Shown here: positions 23,473-34,588 of the stretch, in pieces
Layout: the number at the start of each line of letters is the position of its first letter
How positions within the stretch are numbered: the first letter of the stretch is position 1
Source of the DNA: Daucus carota subsp. sativus
Taxonomy: Eukaryota > Streptophyta > Magnoliopsida > Apiales > Apiaceae
Length of the DNA stretch: 64,000 nucleotides
Direction of reading: 5' to 3'
Assembly (NCBI RefSeq): GCF_001625215.2
Contig: NC_030387.2
Coordinates: 30,155,606 to 30,219,605, forward strand
Program-made: the position numbers and the translations under genes
Notes under the pieces: generated by a model
Seen by the model: only the letters and a program-made list of their open reading frames with translations
Told to the model about the DNA's origin: nothing
Database searches by the model: none

Positions 23473-23869
23473 TGATACACTCTTCAACAAATAATAATAA
23501 GTAGCAGACTAACTCAATCTTTATTCAAGATGAAAGCTAGGATGTCAACTCCAGAGAATAAGTCTATATATGAGAGAGACTATTCTGATGGAAATCAACT
23601 CATAGGTGCCAAGTTCATTACAAAGAGTTTTCAGAGAATTAGAAATGAGATAACAAATTAGATGCCTTTCCTACTCCCCAAGACACTGTCTAAATAGCTG
23701 TTACAAAATGCAAATGATAGCTAAATGTAAATGTAAATGAAATGCAGGTAGTATAGGACGCACAGGACCACAAATCTTCTAACGGCTCCTGCCACCTTGG
23801 CCCATCTCAGTTGTACCCATGCAGTTATTCTGATCCCCTTGTGCCAGCTCAACAGTTGTGATTATATCA
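23473..23869 (-). repeat. gypsy LTR, right copy (5' LTR of element)
   Basis: It pairs with 3548-3944. The primer-binding site adjoins it at 23458-23470. Confidence 0.95.
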
Positions 23870-24771
23870 AATTCATTTTCATAATCGACTGGGAGGCAAT
23901 TTTACAACCGGTAGACATTTATGAGTTGCCATTAGATTGCCTCGGTGTATTCTCCACTCTTAATCTAAGTCCTAAGATATCAAGAAAAGGAACAATTGTC
24001 ATAAAAATGTCCAAAATAATATAATTACGAGAAATGACCCAAAATATCATCCATTAAAATGTCCAAAATAATATAGTTAGGAGAAATGGTCCAAAATATC
24101 ATTTATTATCGCTGGATAATCCAATATTTTGATATTTTGAAGAAAATGTTAGATCGTGTTGCGTTTTGTTTTGAAAAACTCTATAAATGTAACATGATCT
24201 GGCGTTTTATGAGTGAAATGCTACATGAAATAGCGTTTAGGATTTCAAAATACTAGATCGTGTAGCGTTAAGAAGCAAAAGAGATAAACGCTACACAATA
24301 TCTAACATCTTGGATTGCAAAGTGATTGGTCGGGGTCATCTTTTCCGACACTGATATTTGGGATCATTTCATCAAATTTGTGGCACCCGGTGCCAATACC
24401 TTGAGATATTGAAGAAATTATATTTTGGGACAGATGCCCTTAAAGATGACTCCAAGGAGGTAATGTAATTCAAGAATTTCTGAAAGAAAAAAGGAAAGCA
24501 CTAGTATTAGGCAAGGAGTTATCTTGTTCTAGTAGTGGTAACTCCCAAAGCATTGATGACAAAACTAAAACAGAATAGCTAACAAGTGATATCATAACTG
24601 TTGCCACTCATCAACTTTATATGCAACACATTGACTCTGTTTCCGCATTACAATCCTCATCATTTCATCAGCTTTCTTGTTTTTTCTTCCATTTTTCTTC
24701 AAAAGGGTTGATCAAGATCAAGATCAAAATGACTTGTGCATGCTGTTTTCTTTTTGGTCTCCATTACTCAA
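23870..24771. other. Intergenic / TBL upstream region with short tandem duplication
   Basis: A 52-bp unit (AATGTCCAAAATAATATA...) is duplicated at 24006-24057 and 24058-24109 with a few differences. The segment at 24150-24320 holds several GTAGCGTT-type motifs. The gypsy LTR ends about 900 bp before the TBL start. No gene is seen. Confidence 0.6.
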
Positions 24772-27291
24772 ATGCAGACCATGGCTTTTGACTCTTCAAC
24801 CAAAAACGCCATTGCTGATTCTTCTGACAAGTACAATAACATGTTTGTTAAATGTGTAGTTGGTTTTCTGTTTTTGGGTGTTCTTTATCGCTTCTATTTC
24901 TTTACGCCATTCCCCCCGGTTTTGGACTCTGACACTGACTTTCTTCGCGATTCTACTTGGTTTCCTGTGCCACCGGACACTAGTCATCTTCCGGGAATTT
25001 ATAGCCCTGGTAAGTATTTCTGTGTATGTTTGCATGATGTCCCTTTTTTTTACTTCTTGAGGGCTAATTTGCAACAAGAATTCAAGAAATTTGGTTTATA
25101 TCAGGATTTGAATTGAAAAAAATTGATCTTTTTTTTTTTGTTCTTTCAAATTCCAATTTTTGTTGTTAAAATGGTATGATCCTATCATATTGTTCTGTGA
25201 TTTATGAATTTGGAAGACCAATTGTTTGTTTAAATTGCTTTACATATTGTTGGTTTGTTTCTTTAGTCAATTGTGTTGTGCCTTTGTTGTTTTTCTGTCT
25301 CGAGGATTGTCCATATTTAGTGTGTGGCTGATTGGTCGATAACACTTTTACTAATGATCTACTTACAGCTAGATGCAACATATTTGACGGAATGTGGGTT
25401 CCAGATCCTAACCCTCCATTTTACACCAACAAAACTTGCCACTCCATTGAAGAACATCAAAATTGTATGGAGAATGGGAGGCCTGATTCAGGGTATGTCT
25501 ACTGGAGGTGGACTCCACGGGATTGTGCATTGCCTAAGTTCAATCCAGTGAAGTTTCTCTGGATGATGAAGAATAAGTCAATGGCCTTTATTGGTGATTC
25601 AATCTCGCGTAATCATGTCCAGTCATTGCTTTGCATCCTTACACAGGTGAGTGTTCTAAAACTCTGTAGATAAGTATCTTACATGACCTATTAATCAAGG
25701 GTTCAAATTGTTCTATCAGATCTGTAATAAATTAATTGTGTTTCTTAGTGCTGCTGAAACTCTGAAAGCTATTGTTGCAGTTGTTGAACTGAGGTTTTAG
25801 GCCAAATCCGACTAGAAGTATACAGATTAACACATATGATCCTCAAATTTTATCCACAGTCCTACTTATCATACCCGATAAGCTGTAACATTATAGATCC
25901 CCTTCACGGTTTCTGCAGATAGGAAATTTTTGGTTGCCCCACTAATTATTATCCGTAAAACATATTTATGGCAGTTTACATATTGCTGCAGAAATAAGTA
26001 AGACCAATGCCTTGCATGATAGCTGCCCGTTCACAGTAACCCCACATGCTTACTTTTCTACTTTCTATCTACAGCTTTTATGGCTCATAATATTCCCCCT
26101 TAAATCTTCACAGAAAGATTTAGATGTTTGCTTTTTAAGATTTATATATACAAGTTCAGAGTTAACCAGATAGCACCTATCATAATTATTATTAAACCTG
26201 TCCTACCTTGCATTGTGATCATCCATATAAGGTTAATACGTGTATACTGTTATTGATTTTAGTTCAGAATGATAATTTCCTGTTTAGGAATTGTGCTCTT
26301 AATATCTGCAGTTTTAGAATTGCCAATCGCGGTATTGTGCAGCCTAAGATATCTTTTCAGGGACTGCTGTCGAAATTTCTTCATTCTAGTTCACATAGAG
26401 CATGATAAGCTGGAGTGTCTGACTGCATCTGGTTAATCATCTGCATGCTGAGTATATCACTATAAACTATCTGAAGCTTCTTTAATTGATCTATCAATTG
26501 TTTGTTCTTGTACTATGTAGGTGGAAAAAGCTGTTAGTGTCTATCACGACAAGGAATACAAATCCAGAACATGGTATTTTCCCTCGTCTGAATTCACTCT
26601 TTCAGTAATCTGGTCCCCCTTCCTCTTGAAATCAACTATATTTGAAAACAAGGAAGGAGTTGCATCAGATATACCCAAGCTTCATCTCGACGAACTTGAC
26701 CCTGTATGGGTTGACAGATACAAAGACTTTGATTACGTTGAGATTGGTGGTGGAAAGTGGTTTTTCAAAAATGCAATCTACTATGAGAACAACACTATTG
26801 TTGGCTGCCACAACTGCCCTCAACAGAATCTAACCAAACTAGATTTTACATATGCCTACCGCAAAGCAATACGATCAACTCTAAAGTTCATCACCAGTCC
26901 AAAACACAAGGCTATTGCGTTTTTTAGGACATGCACGCCAGATCACTTTGAGAATGGGGAGTGGAACACTGGGGGTTATTGTAACAGAACTGTTCCATAC
27001 AAAGAAGGCGAGATTGATTTAATTGATGTGGACATGGCAATGCGCAAGATTGAGCTAGAAGAATTTGTGAAGGCAGCAGCATCAGAGAAAAACTCGGTTT
27101 TAAGACTGTTTGATACGACTCATCTGTCATTGTTGAGACCTGACGGGCATCCAGGGCCTTACAGGAAACCGCATCCGTTTTCAGGTAAAGATAAGAATAA
27201 AAAAGTGCAGTTAGATTGTTTGCATTGGTGCTTGCCTGGGCCAATTGATGCTTGGAATGACTTGATGATGGATATGCTGCTCCATGAATGA
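24772..27291 (+). CDS. Trichome birefringence-like (TBL/DUF231) polysaccharide O-acetyltransferase
   Basis: Exons 24772-25009, 25369-25646 and 26521-27291 give 428 aa, or 425 from the second ATG at 24781. A short N-terminal cytosolic part and one membrane anchor (FVKCVVGFLFLGVLYRFYFF) indicate a type II Golgi protein. Then come the Cys-rich TBL domain start (CNIFDGMWVPD), the GDS esterase motif (FIGDSISRNHVQSLLC) in exon 2, and the DxxH motif (DCLHWCLPGPIDAW) near the C-terminus. Family knowledge: TBL proteins transfer acetyl groups to wall polysaccharides. The sequence resembles the TBL19-22 group, linked to xyloglucan acetylation, so that substrate is inference. All splice sites are GT/AG and the frame is intact. 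Part of exon 3 and the 3' UTR are repeated as a broken copy at 30534-31150. Confidence 0.92.
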
Positions 27292-28880
27292 AGATTATAC
27301 TTATTTCAAGAGCCAGGTACCCATTTGTTTATGTGTCGAGGTTACATGATCTATTTTCATTTAGATTAAACTCTGGTGTACCATGTTTCTGAGTTCAAGC
27401 CTGTGAATTTCAGATGAATGGCGACGGGTTTCCCATCTAGGGCGGCATATGTTTATAGTGAATTCTGATAGGATCTGGTGTTATCAGTTATGTAACCTTG
27501 TTTCTACTTGGAAGAAGGGGTGAGATTGCCTATATCTTACCTTAGCCAGACATATTAGTATTTATAGTTTGGTTAGTTATGTAATTCCATTTTGTTGATA
27601 GATATCTTGATTATCCATATTATGTTATGTTAACATATGTAGATTATGGGGCCATTTGGATTAGATGAAAAGAAGTACTTATTGCTTATAGATGAGAAGT
27701 TACTTATAAACGAAAAATAATTCTTACTCATTATTGAGACTCATTACAGAACACGTGATAATAATGAAAATGTTAGAGCACAATCAAAGTCTTATATAAA
27801 GGAAGTATTAGTGGATCTTCTTTGTCATTCATACAAGTCTAGCTACTCTGATTTCATATTGATCACTGTCAGCTGTTATCTTACCAAAAACAAAATAAAA
27901 TTATAGTAATTTATATTAATTAATCACATGTGTAAGTGCTGTATACTTTAAATCATTATCTCTACTCTGTCAAAATAAATAATTTCGTTTATCCGGATAT
28001 AAGAGTGAGTGTGTAATTTTAGTCTCCATAAATGGATACTTATCAGTTACTTGATGTTATGAGTAAGAAAATGTTAGGAATAAACGAACAAAGGTAGAAC
28101 ACCAGAAGAATAAAATCTAAAAGATAGTTGGTTGAGTAGAAGAGGTGGTAGATATGTTTATATAATGATTTTATTATTTCTGATAACTACTGGGCTGGTA
28201 GCTGGAGGAGGGACCTCAGCAAATTTATGGCAATCGATGGTGGCCAGATAGTGTAAGGAATCTGTGAACACCACATACATACCGGTGGTGAGTATGGTTA
28301 CGAGTATACAACGTCCAAAGTAAAACTCAAAGAGAATAAATAAAATAAAATAAACGACGATCATATAAGATAAAGATTTACGTGATTCGAAAATTCCTAC
28401 TCTTCAAATCACACTAATTTGTTGATCTTTCGTGGTTACGTTGTGCGGCAATGTTTATTTGCAGCCTCGTCACAATGATACATAATCCGGCTCATAAGTC
28501 GTGTTGGCCAATCGCACCAATTTGTTGATCTTTCACAGTTACGTTGTGTGGCTAAATGATACAAAATCCGGCTGTCATGTTGACTGCCCAACACCCGTTA
28601 ACTCCACATTAGTATGATATTGTCCGCTCCGGTGGCTTAAATGATACAAAATCCGACTCATAAGTCGTGTTGGCCGCTCAACACCCGTTAACTCCGCATT
28701 AGTATGATATTGTTCGCTCTGGGCGGTAGCCAAGCCCGCACGAAATTATTTTCGGGCACCTCCAAAAGACCTCATACTAATAGAGTTCTTTCGCTGCTAA
28801 TATTCAAGACAAATCTTTCGATGTGGAACTTGGGTTGACACCCACTCAACAAGTCGATGCTCAATATAGTAACACAGTGA
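27292..28880. other. TBL 3' flank and UGT1 upstream region; proximal end of the duplicated block
   Basis: The segments around 27460-27640 (TBL 3' UTR) and 27740-27870 (with ACACGTGATAATAATGAA) reappear at about 30811-31150 and 31310-31440. No gene lies here. The stretch 28420-28735 is described separately. Confidence 0.7.
28420..28735. repeat. Imperfect tandem repeats upstream of UGT1
   Basis: A segment around AATTTGTTGATCTTTC occurs twice (about 28421 and 28520). A second segment with AACACCCGTTAACTCC and ATTAGTATGATATTGT occurs twice (about 28590 and 28680). The UGT2 upstream region keeps only a short remnant (CAAATCCGGCTCATAAG, about 31683). It may be part of an old transposon. Confidence 0.6.
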
Positions 28881-28919
28881 AAATATTTTTAGAAATTATG
28901 GTGGGAGTACTGGATCTCT

Positions 28920-28926
28920 TATATAA
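28920..28926 (+). promoter_or_regulatory. TATA box of UGT1
   Basis: TATATAA lies 61 bp before the ATG. The surrounding 100 bp is almost identical to the region before UGT2. Confidence 0.7.
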
Positions 28927-28986
28927 GTAAGGTAGTTGTGCATCTTTTTATTCCATCCATGCAATACATTCTTAGTGTTAGTTGCC

Positions 28987-30381
28987 ATGGACAAACCATC
29001 TCACATAGCCATTTTCCCAACTCCTGGAATGGGTCATCTCATTCCACTTGTTCAGTTTGCTAAAAGGCTCATAACCCTTCACAATTTCACTGCAACTTTT
29101 ATCATACCAACTGATGGCCCTCTTTCTAAAGCTCAACAAAAATTTCTTGACACGTTGCCTAATGGTTTAGACTACGTTGTTCTTCCTCCCGCTAATCTTG
29201 ATGATTTACCCAATGATGTTGTGGTCGAAACACGAATGTCAAATATCATGTCGAGATCATTGCCTTCGCTTCGTGACACGTTTCAATCCTTACATGCAGC
29301 CAAGAAGTTGGTTAGCCTGGTTGTTGATCTTTTTAGTACAGATGCACTTGATGTTGCTATTGAATTCAAGGTGTCACCTTATCTTTTTTTCCCTTCGACT
29401 GCTATGGCCTTGTCATTGTTTCTCTATCTGCCTAAGCTTGATAAAATGACTAGTTGTGAGTATAGAGACTTGCCTGAGCCGGTTCAGATTCCGGGGTGTA
29501 TTCCGGTCCATGGGAGGGATCTACCTGGCCCGGTTCAAGATAGGAAGACTGAGGCTTATAAGTGGGTGCTTCATCATGTGAAGAGGTATAGTTTGGCTGA
29601 TGGAATAATGGTGAATAGCTTCATGGACTTGGAGGGAGGAGCTATCAAAGCTTTACAAGAATTGGGTAGACCACCGGTTTACCCGGTCGGACCGCTCATT
29701 CAAAGGGATCATTCAACTACAGGTGCTGATGGGTTGGATTGTTTAAGGTGGTTGGATGATCAGCCTAGTGGCTCTGTCTTGTTTGTCTCATTTGGCAGCG
29801 GGGGGACTCTGACGACTAATCAGATTACTGAGTTGGCCTTGGGATTGGAAATGAGTGGCCAAAGATTCTTATGGGTTCTTAGAAGTCCAAATGATGAATC
29901 TGCCAACGCAGCTTTCTTTGATAGCTATAGTAAAAAAGACCCCCTTGATTTCTTACCACAAGGTTTCATTGACAGAACCAAAGGCCATGGTCTCGTGGTG
30001 CCTGATTGGGCTCCTCAAGCACAAATACTTAGTCATGGCTCAACTGGTGGCTTCTTGACTCACTGTGGCTGGAACTCGATTCTTGAGACTGTGACGAATG
30101 GCGTGCCTGTGATTGCATGGCCACTCTATGCAGAGCAGAAGATGAATGCTGTAATGCTGAATGAAGATCTTAAAGTTGCCCTGAGGCCACAAGTTGGGGA
30201 GAATGGTATGGTGGGATGTGTTGAAATCGCAAAGCTCGTCAAGGGTTTGATTGAAGGAGAAGAAGGTAAGGGTCTTCGAGCCAGGATGAGAGACCTGAAA
30301 GATGCAGCCGTCAAGGTTCTTGGTGAAGACGGATCATCAACAAAAGCCATGGCTCAAGTAGTTAGCAAATGGTGTATTTAA
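28987..30381 (+). CDS. UGT72-type glucosyltransferase (hydroquinone glucosyltransferase-like), copy 1
   Basis: 464 aa, intronless. The ATG at 28987 starts MDKPSHIAIFPTPGMGHLIP, the usual N-terminus; upstream in-frame codons have no ATG. The catalytic His17 (GMGHL) and its partner Asp114 (VVDLF) are present. The PSPG sugar-donor box spans residues 341-384 (WAPQAQILSH to AEQ), with HCGWNS and a final Gln, typical of UDP-glucose users. Family knowledge: UGT72 enzymes glucosylate small phenolics such as hydroquinone, monolignols or flavonols. The acceptor here is unknown. It has two close paralogues at 31862 and 52782, both also 464 aa. Confidence 0.93.
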   Translation: MDKPSHIAIFPTPGMGHLIPLVQFAKRLITLHNFTATFIIPTDGPLSKAQQKFLDTLPNGLDYVVLPPANLDDLPNDVVVETRMSNIMSRSLPSLRDTFQSLHAAKKLVSLVVDLFSTDALDVAIEFKVSPYLFFPSTAMALSLFLYLPKLDKMTSCEYRDLPEPVQIPGCIPVHGRDLPGPVQDRKTEAYKWVLHHVKRYSLADGIMVNSFMDLEGGAIKALQELGRPPVYPVGPLIQRDHSTTGADGLDCLRWLDDQPSGSVLFVSFGSGGTLTTNQITELALGLEMSGQRFLWVLRSPNDESANAAFFDSYSKKDPLDFLPQGFIDRTKGHGLVVPDWAPQAQILSHGSTGGFLTHCGWNSILETVTNGVPVIAWPLYAEQKMNAVMLNEDLKVALRPQVGENGMVGCVEIAKLVKGLIEGEEGKGLRARMRDLKDAAVKVLGEDGSSTKAMAQVVSKWCI

Positions 30382-30533
30382 GGTTATCATTTACTTTCAG
30401 AAGTTTTTAGCTTGCTTTCTTGTTAAATATTTTACCGAGTCTCCTTTCTTAAGTTTCAGAAACTACATGAAACATCTAGCCACAACATAAACTGAAAGAA
30501 ACTACACAGAAATTTTATGTTACAAGACTATTA

Positions 30534-31150
30534 GTGACATGGCAATGCGTAAGATTGAGCTAGAAGAATTTGTGAAGGCAGCAGTATCAGAGAAAAAATC
30601 GGTTTTAAGACTGTTTGATACTGCGCGCCTATGACTTCGTTTCTCAGGAAATTCGCGCGGCAGAAGATCCTGATGATTAATCACCTGCTTCTCATGTTCC
30701 GTGAATAGCTGGGACATTGAGGAATATCCAGAGGCTTTTCGGGAAACTCATTTGTCATTGTTGAGACCTGACGGGCATCCAGGACCTTGCAGAAGTCCGC
30801 ATCCGTTTTCGATAATTCTGATAGGATCTGGTTGTTGGAATAATATTGAATAAATTTTATATTATTATTTTTGATTATGTAACTTTTGTTAATTAATTTG
30901 TGTAACTCCTATAATAATGACTCAAGTTTAAATTGTTCACTAAAAATAATAAAATAATAATATAAAATTTATTCAATATTATCCCAAAACCGGTGCTATC
31001 AGTTATGTAACCTTGTTTCTACTTGGAAGAAGGGGTAAGATTGTCTACATCTTACCATAGCCAGACATATCAGTATTTATATTTTAGTTAGTTATGTAAT
31101 TTCATTTTGTTGACAGATATCTTGATTATCTATATTATATTATGTTACTA
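30534..31150 (+). pseudogene. Broken copy of TBL exon 3 and 3' UTR
   Basis: 30534-30622 matches TBL exon 3 near 27028-27117. About 122 bp of foreign DNA (30623-30744) interrupts it. 30745-30810 resumes at the codons around 27118-27183. It then jumps to the TBL 3' UTR (30811-30830 and 30992-31150 match about 27461-27640), with a MITE-like insert between. It encodes nothing functional. It marks the left edge of the second copy of the TBL-UGT block. Confidence 0.88.
30831..30991. mobile_element. Small MITE-like TIR element in the TBL pseudogene
   Basis: About 160 bp, with long inverted ends: about 30839-30871 is the reverse complement of about 30950-30982 (AATAATATTGAATAAATTTT and its complement). 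It is absent from the matching place in the TBL 3' UTR (about 27475), which confirms insertion. The target duplication is not clear, so I do not assign a superfamily. Confidence 0.75.
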
Positions 31151-31764
31151 GTTGTAAATTAATATGTAATTTGTTGAAGAAAAAGCTTCTTATTCTAAAC
31201 CCAACTTCTTTGTATTTGACACAAGCAAGATTAGACACTGAAACGTGTTACAAGCTCAAAGATTAGGAAAAACAGCTACAATAATTCAAAAGCAGACTTA
31301 TTATTGAGGCTCATTTCATAACACGTGATAATAATGAAGATATTAGAGCACTATCCAAAGTCCTGTATAATGGAAGAGTTAGTAGATCTCCTTTGTCATT
31401 CATACAACTCTAACTACTCTGATTTCATATTGATCAAAAACTTAACCCATACCTATATTATTTTATGAAAGATTTTGTGCATGAAATAGTGTCTCTTTAT
31501 TGGACTGGTAGTTGGCTAGTTGGAGATGTTTGATTCATGATTAATGAGAAAGATAAATAATAATCGAAATTTTAACTATGAATTTTGTGACATTAAATGA
31601 GAAACTCAATCCCGAGTGATTAAATCATTCATTACACTCTTTTTAAGATACCCATATTCATATCCCTCGCTATGGAGCTACCAAATCCGGCTCATAAGCC
31701 GATGCTCATAAGACTAATACAGTGAAGATATTTTTAGAAATTATGGTGGGAGTACTGGATCTCT

Positions 31765-31771
31765 TATATAA
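31765..31771 (+). promoter_or_regulatory. TATA box of UGT2
   Basis: TATATAA sits in the same context as before UGT1 (GGTGGGAGTACTGGATCTCT just upstream). Confidence 0.7.
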
Positions 31772-31861
31772 GTGAAGTAGTTGTGCATCTTTTTATTCCA
31801 TTCATGCACTACAAATTCTACAATACAGCTCCAGTTTCATTTCACTTGGTGTTTAGTTGAA

Positions 31862-33256
31862 ATGGAGAAACCGTCTCACATAGCCATTTTCCCCACTTCT
31901 GGAATGGGTCATCTCATTCCACTTGTTCAGTTTGCTAAAAGGCTCATAAGCCTTCACAATTTCACTGCAACTTTTATCATAGCTACTGATGGCCCTCTTT
32001 CTAAAGCTCAACAAACATTTCTCGATTCGTTGCCTAATGGTTTAGACTATGTTGTTCTTCCTCCTGTTAATCTTGATGATTTGTCCGATGATGTTACGGT
32101 CGAAACACGAATGATGATTATAATGTCGAGATCATTGCCTTCGTTTCGTGACACGTTTCAATCCTTTCATGCAGCCAACAAGTTTGCTAGCCTGGTTGTT
32201 GATCTTTTTAGTACAGATGCACTTGATGTTGCTATTGAATTCAAGGTGCCACCTTATCTTTTTTTCCCTTCGACTGCTATGGCCTTGTCATTGTTTCTCT
32301 ATCTGCCTAAGCTTGATAAAATGACTAGTTGTGAGTACAGAGACTTGCCTGACCCGGTTCAAATTCCGGGGTGTATTCCGGTCCATGGGAGGGATCTACC
32401 TGGCCCGATTCAAGATAGGAAGAGTGAGACTTATAAGTGGATGCTTCATCATGTGGAGAGGTACAGTTTGGCTGATGGAATAATGGTGAATAGCTTCATG
32501 GACTTGGAGGGAGGAGCTATCAAAGCTTTACAAGAATTGGGTAGACCAATGGTTTACCCGGTTGGACCGCTCATTCAAATGGATCATTCAACTACTGGTG
32601 CTGATGAGGTGAATTGTTTAAGGTGGTTGGATGATCAGCCTAGTGGTTCTGTCTTGTTTCTGTCCTTTGGTAGTGGCGGAACTCTGACGGCTAATCAGAT
32701 CTCTGAGTTGGCCTTGGGATTGGAAATGAGTGAGCAAGGATTCTTATGGGTTCTTAGAAGTCCAAATGATGAAACTGCCAACGCAGCTTTCTTTGATAGC
32801 TGTAGTAAAAAAGACCCAATTGATTTCTTACCACAAGGTTTCATTGAGAGAACCAAAGGCCATGGTCTCGTGGTGCCTGACTGGGCTCCTCAAGCTCAAA
32901 TACTTAGTCATGCTTCAACTGGTGGCTTCTTGACTCATTGTGGCTGGAACTCCATCCTTGAGACTCTGACGAATGGCGTGCCTGTGATTGCATGGCCACT
33001 CTATGCAGAACAGAGGATGAATGCTGTAATGCTGAATGAAGATCTTAAAGTTGCACTGAGGCCACAAGTTGGGGAGAATGGTATGGTGGGACGTGTTGAA
33101 ATCGCAAAGCTTGTCAAAGGTTTGATTGAAGGAGAAGAAGGTAAGGGTCTTCGCGCCAGGATGAGAGACCTAAAAGATGCAGCTGTCAAGGCTCTTGATG
33201 AAGATGGATCATCAACAAAAGCCATGGCTCAAGTAGTTAGCAAATGGTGTATTTAA
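31862..33256 (+). CDS. UGT72-type glucosyltransferase, copy 2
   Basis: 464 aa from the ATG at 31862 (MEKPSHIAIF), intronless and colinear with copy 1. His17 and Asp114 are kept. The PSPG box has the same key residues but differs from copy 1 at a few positions (SHASTGG for SHGSTGG, ETLTNG for ETVTNG, AEQRMNA for AEQKMNA). Many other substitutions are in the N-terminal acceptor-binding half (e.g. IATDGPLS, DVTVETRMMI), so the acceptor may differ. The adjacent TBL fragment shows it arose by block duplication with copy 1. Confidence 0.93.
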   Translation: MEKPSHIAIFPTSGMGHLIPLVQFAKRLISLHNFTATFIIATDGPLSKAQQTFLDSLPNGLDYVVLPPVNLDDLSDDVTVETRMMIIMSRSLPSFRDTFQSFHAANKFASLVVDLFSTDALDVAIEFKVPPYLFFPSTAMALSLFLYLPKLDKMTSCEYRDLPDPVQIPGCIPVHGRDLPGPIQDRKSETYKWMLHHVERYSLADGIMVNSFMDLEGGAIKALQELGRPMVYPVGPLIQMDHSTTGADEVNCLRWLDDQPSGSVLFLSFGSGGTLTANQISELALGLEMSEQGFLWVLRSPNDETANAAFFDSCSKKDPIDFLPQGFIERTKGHGLVVPDWAPQAQILSHASTGGFLTHCGWNSILETLTNGVPVIAWPLYAEQRMNAVMLNEDLKVALRPQVGENGMVGRVEIAKLVKGLIEGEEGKGLRARMRDLKDAAVKALDEDGSSTKAMAQVVSKWCI

Positions 33257-34458
33257 GCTTATCATTTAGATTACTGATCTAAGTTCATATGTTTATCATT
33301 TACTTTCAGAACTTTAAAGTTTTAAGCTTGTTTTCTTGTTAAATTTTACCGAGTCCCCTTCCCTAAGTTTTAAGCTTCTTTTCTTGTTAAATGTTTTGCT
33401 ATGTTCCGTTCCTAGTGTAATTTAAGTCCATCTGGGGCGTCCGTGGAGATTAAGTTCAACCATAAAACTGAAAAAAACTACATGAAACATCTAACCACAA
33501 CCTAACTGAAAGAAACTACATAAAATCTCTAACTACAACTAATCAGACCGATTAAACATGCTAACATGATACAAGAGGATGGGTCTTCGAACTCAGATGG
33601 CAATAAGTGATGATGGAGCAACAACCAATGTCAAATAGAAATGAACTGAAGGCTAAAAATGAATAAAGGCTCATCTAAAATTTGTTGTCTTACGTACATG
33701 GAATCAGAACTTAGTAGTTTTCCCGTGAAATGCTTTCATGGTGTGGTTAATGCTAAAAATGAGAATTTCAAGTAGATTCTGTACATAAATACACAATTAT
33801 TGCTATATTTATGCCAACCAAGAAACAAAAAACTTCCAGATGATTATACAGAACACTCAACATATTTAACAAAGCTAGACGCAATTTATTACTTCAACAT
33901 CATTCCCAATACTCAAGTATATTCCTATGTGTATAGGAAAATGCTAGATGTAATATTTTGGATTTAAAATAATCTATATAAAATGAGACGTGCTATTTTT
34001 TTTATTGATTATAACTAAAATAATAAAAAATGACCCCCTAAATATACACTAATCCCATTACCGTCATATCATCAATGTCACATTTGTAACAACTTTTTTA
34101 TCCAAGTTAGTGACAACCAATGTCACATCATTTTGTAACAAACATGTAGCATTACTATTCTAGGTAAGAATATTGAGAATCACATGCCATGTATATATTC
34201 AAAACAAATCGTTCAAAAGCGTGAAACAGATAGCAAGCCGCAACGCAATCAGATATTTCCAAACCGGACCGGAAGTTCTAAAAAGTTCTCCGATATACTG
34301 CAACGCAATCTCATTTCCTGAGAGTAATTTCCAGGCTCCCGCAATAAATTGTTTGATGATTTGGATTGTGATAATTATGGTAATACTGCAGATATTAATT
34401 TGAAACATGATCATTTTGTATATGCATATACTTGGGAGCAGTAAAAAAACAGCTGGAA
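33257..34458. other. Intergenic 3' flank of UGT2
   Basis: Up to about 33540 it matches the 3' flank of UGT1 (ACTACATGAAACATCTA), the right edge of the duplicated block. Beyond that it is AT-rich and I see no gene. Confidence 0.6.
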
Positions 34459-34588
34459 CTGATTTTAAATATCTGGACCTTACAAATTCTTTTCTCTCAA
34501 GTATATAAGCTACACACTATATACTGTATACTTACTGATTTTAAATATCTGGACCTTACAAATTCTTTTCTCTCAAGTATATAAGCTT
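34459..34588. repeat. Tandem duplication
   Basis: A unit of about 55 bp (CTGATTTTAAATATCTGGAC ... CAAGTATATAAGCT) occurs at about 34460-34514 and 34534-34588 with a 19-bp spacer. The two copies look identical. Confidence 0.8.

Larger units (their letters stand above)
3548..23869 (-). mobile_element. Ty3/gypsy chromovirus LTR retrotransposon, interrupted by a copia element
   Basis: Two 397-bp LTRs (3548-3944 and 23473-23869) start TG and end CA. They differ at one visible position (left ggtcccc, right gatcccc). The flanks carry the 5-bp target duplication AATTC (3543-3547 and 23870-23874). On the minus strand a Met-tRNA-type primer site (TGGTATCAGCGCC) adjoins the LTR at 23458-23470, and a purine-rich tract (AAGCGGGGAG) lies next to 3945. 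Without the inserted copia element it would be about 5.35 kb, a size typical of small plant chromoviruses such as the Reina group. That clade assignment is inference. Confidence 0.95.

Noticed and set aside
28936..28986. Longer N-terminus for UGT1 (and similarly 31781-31861 for UGT2)
   Set aside because: The extension has no ATG start, lies in the leader just after the TATA box, and UGT72 proteins start next to HIAIFPTPGMGH.
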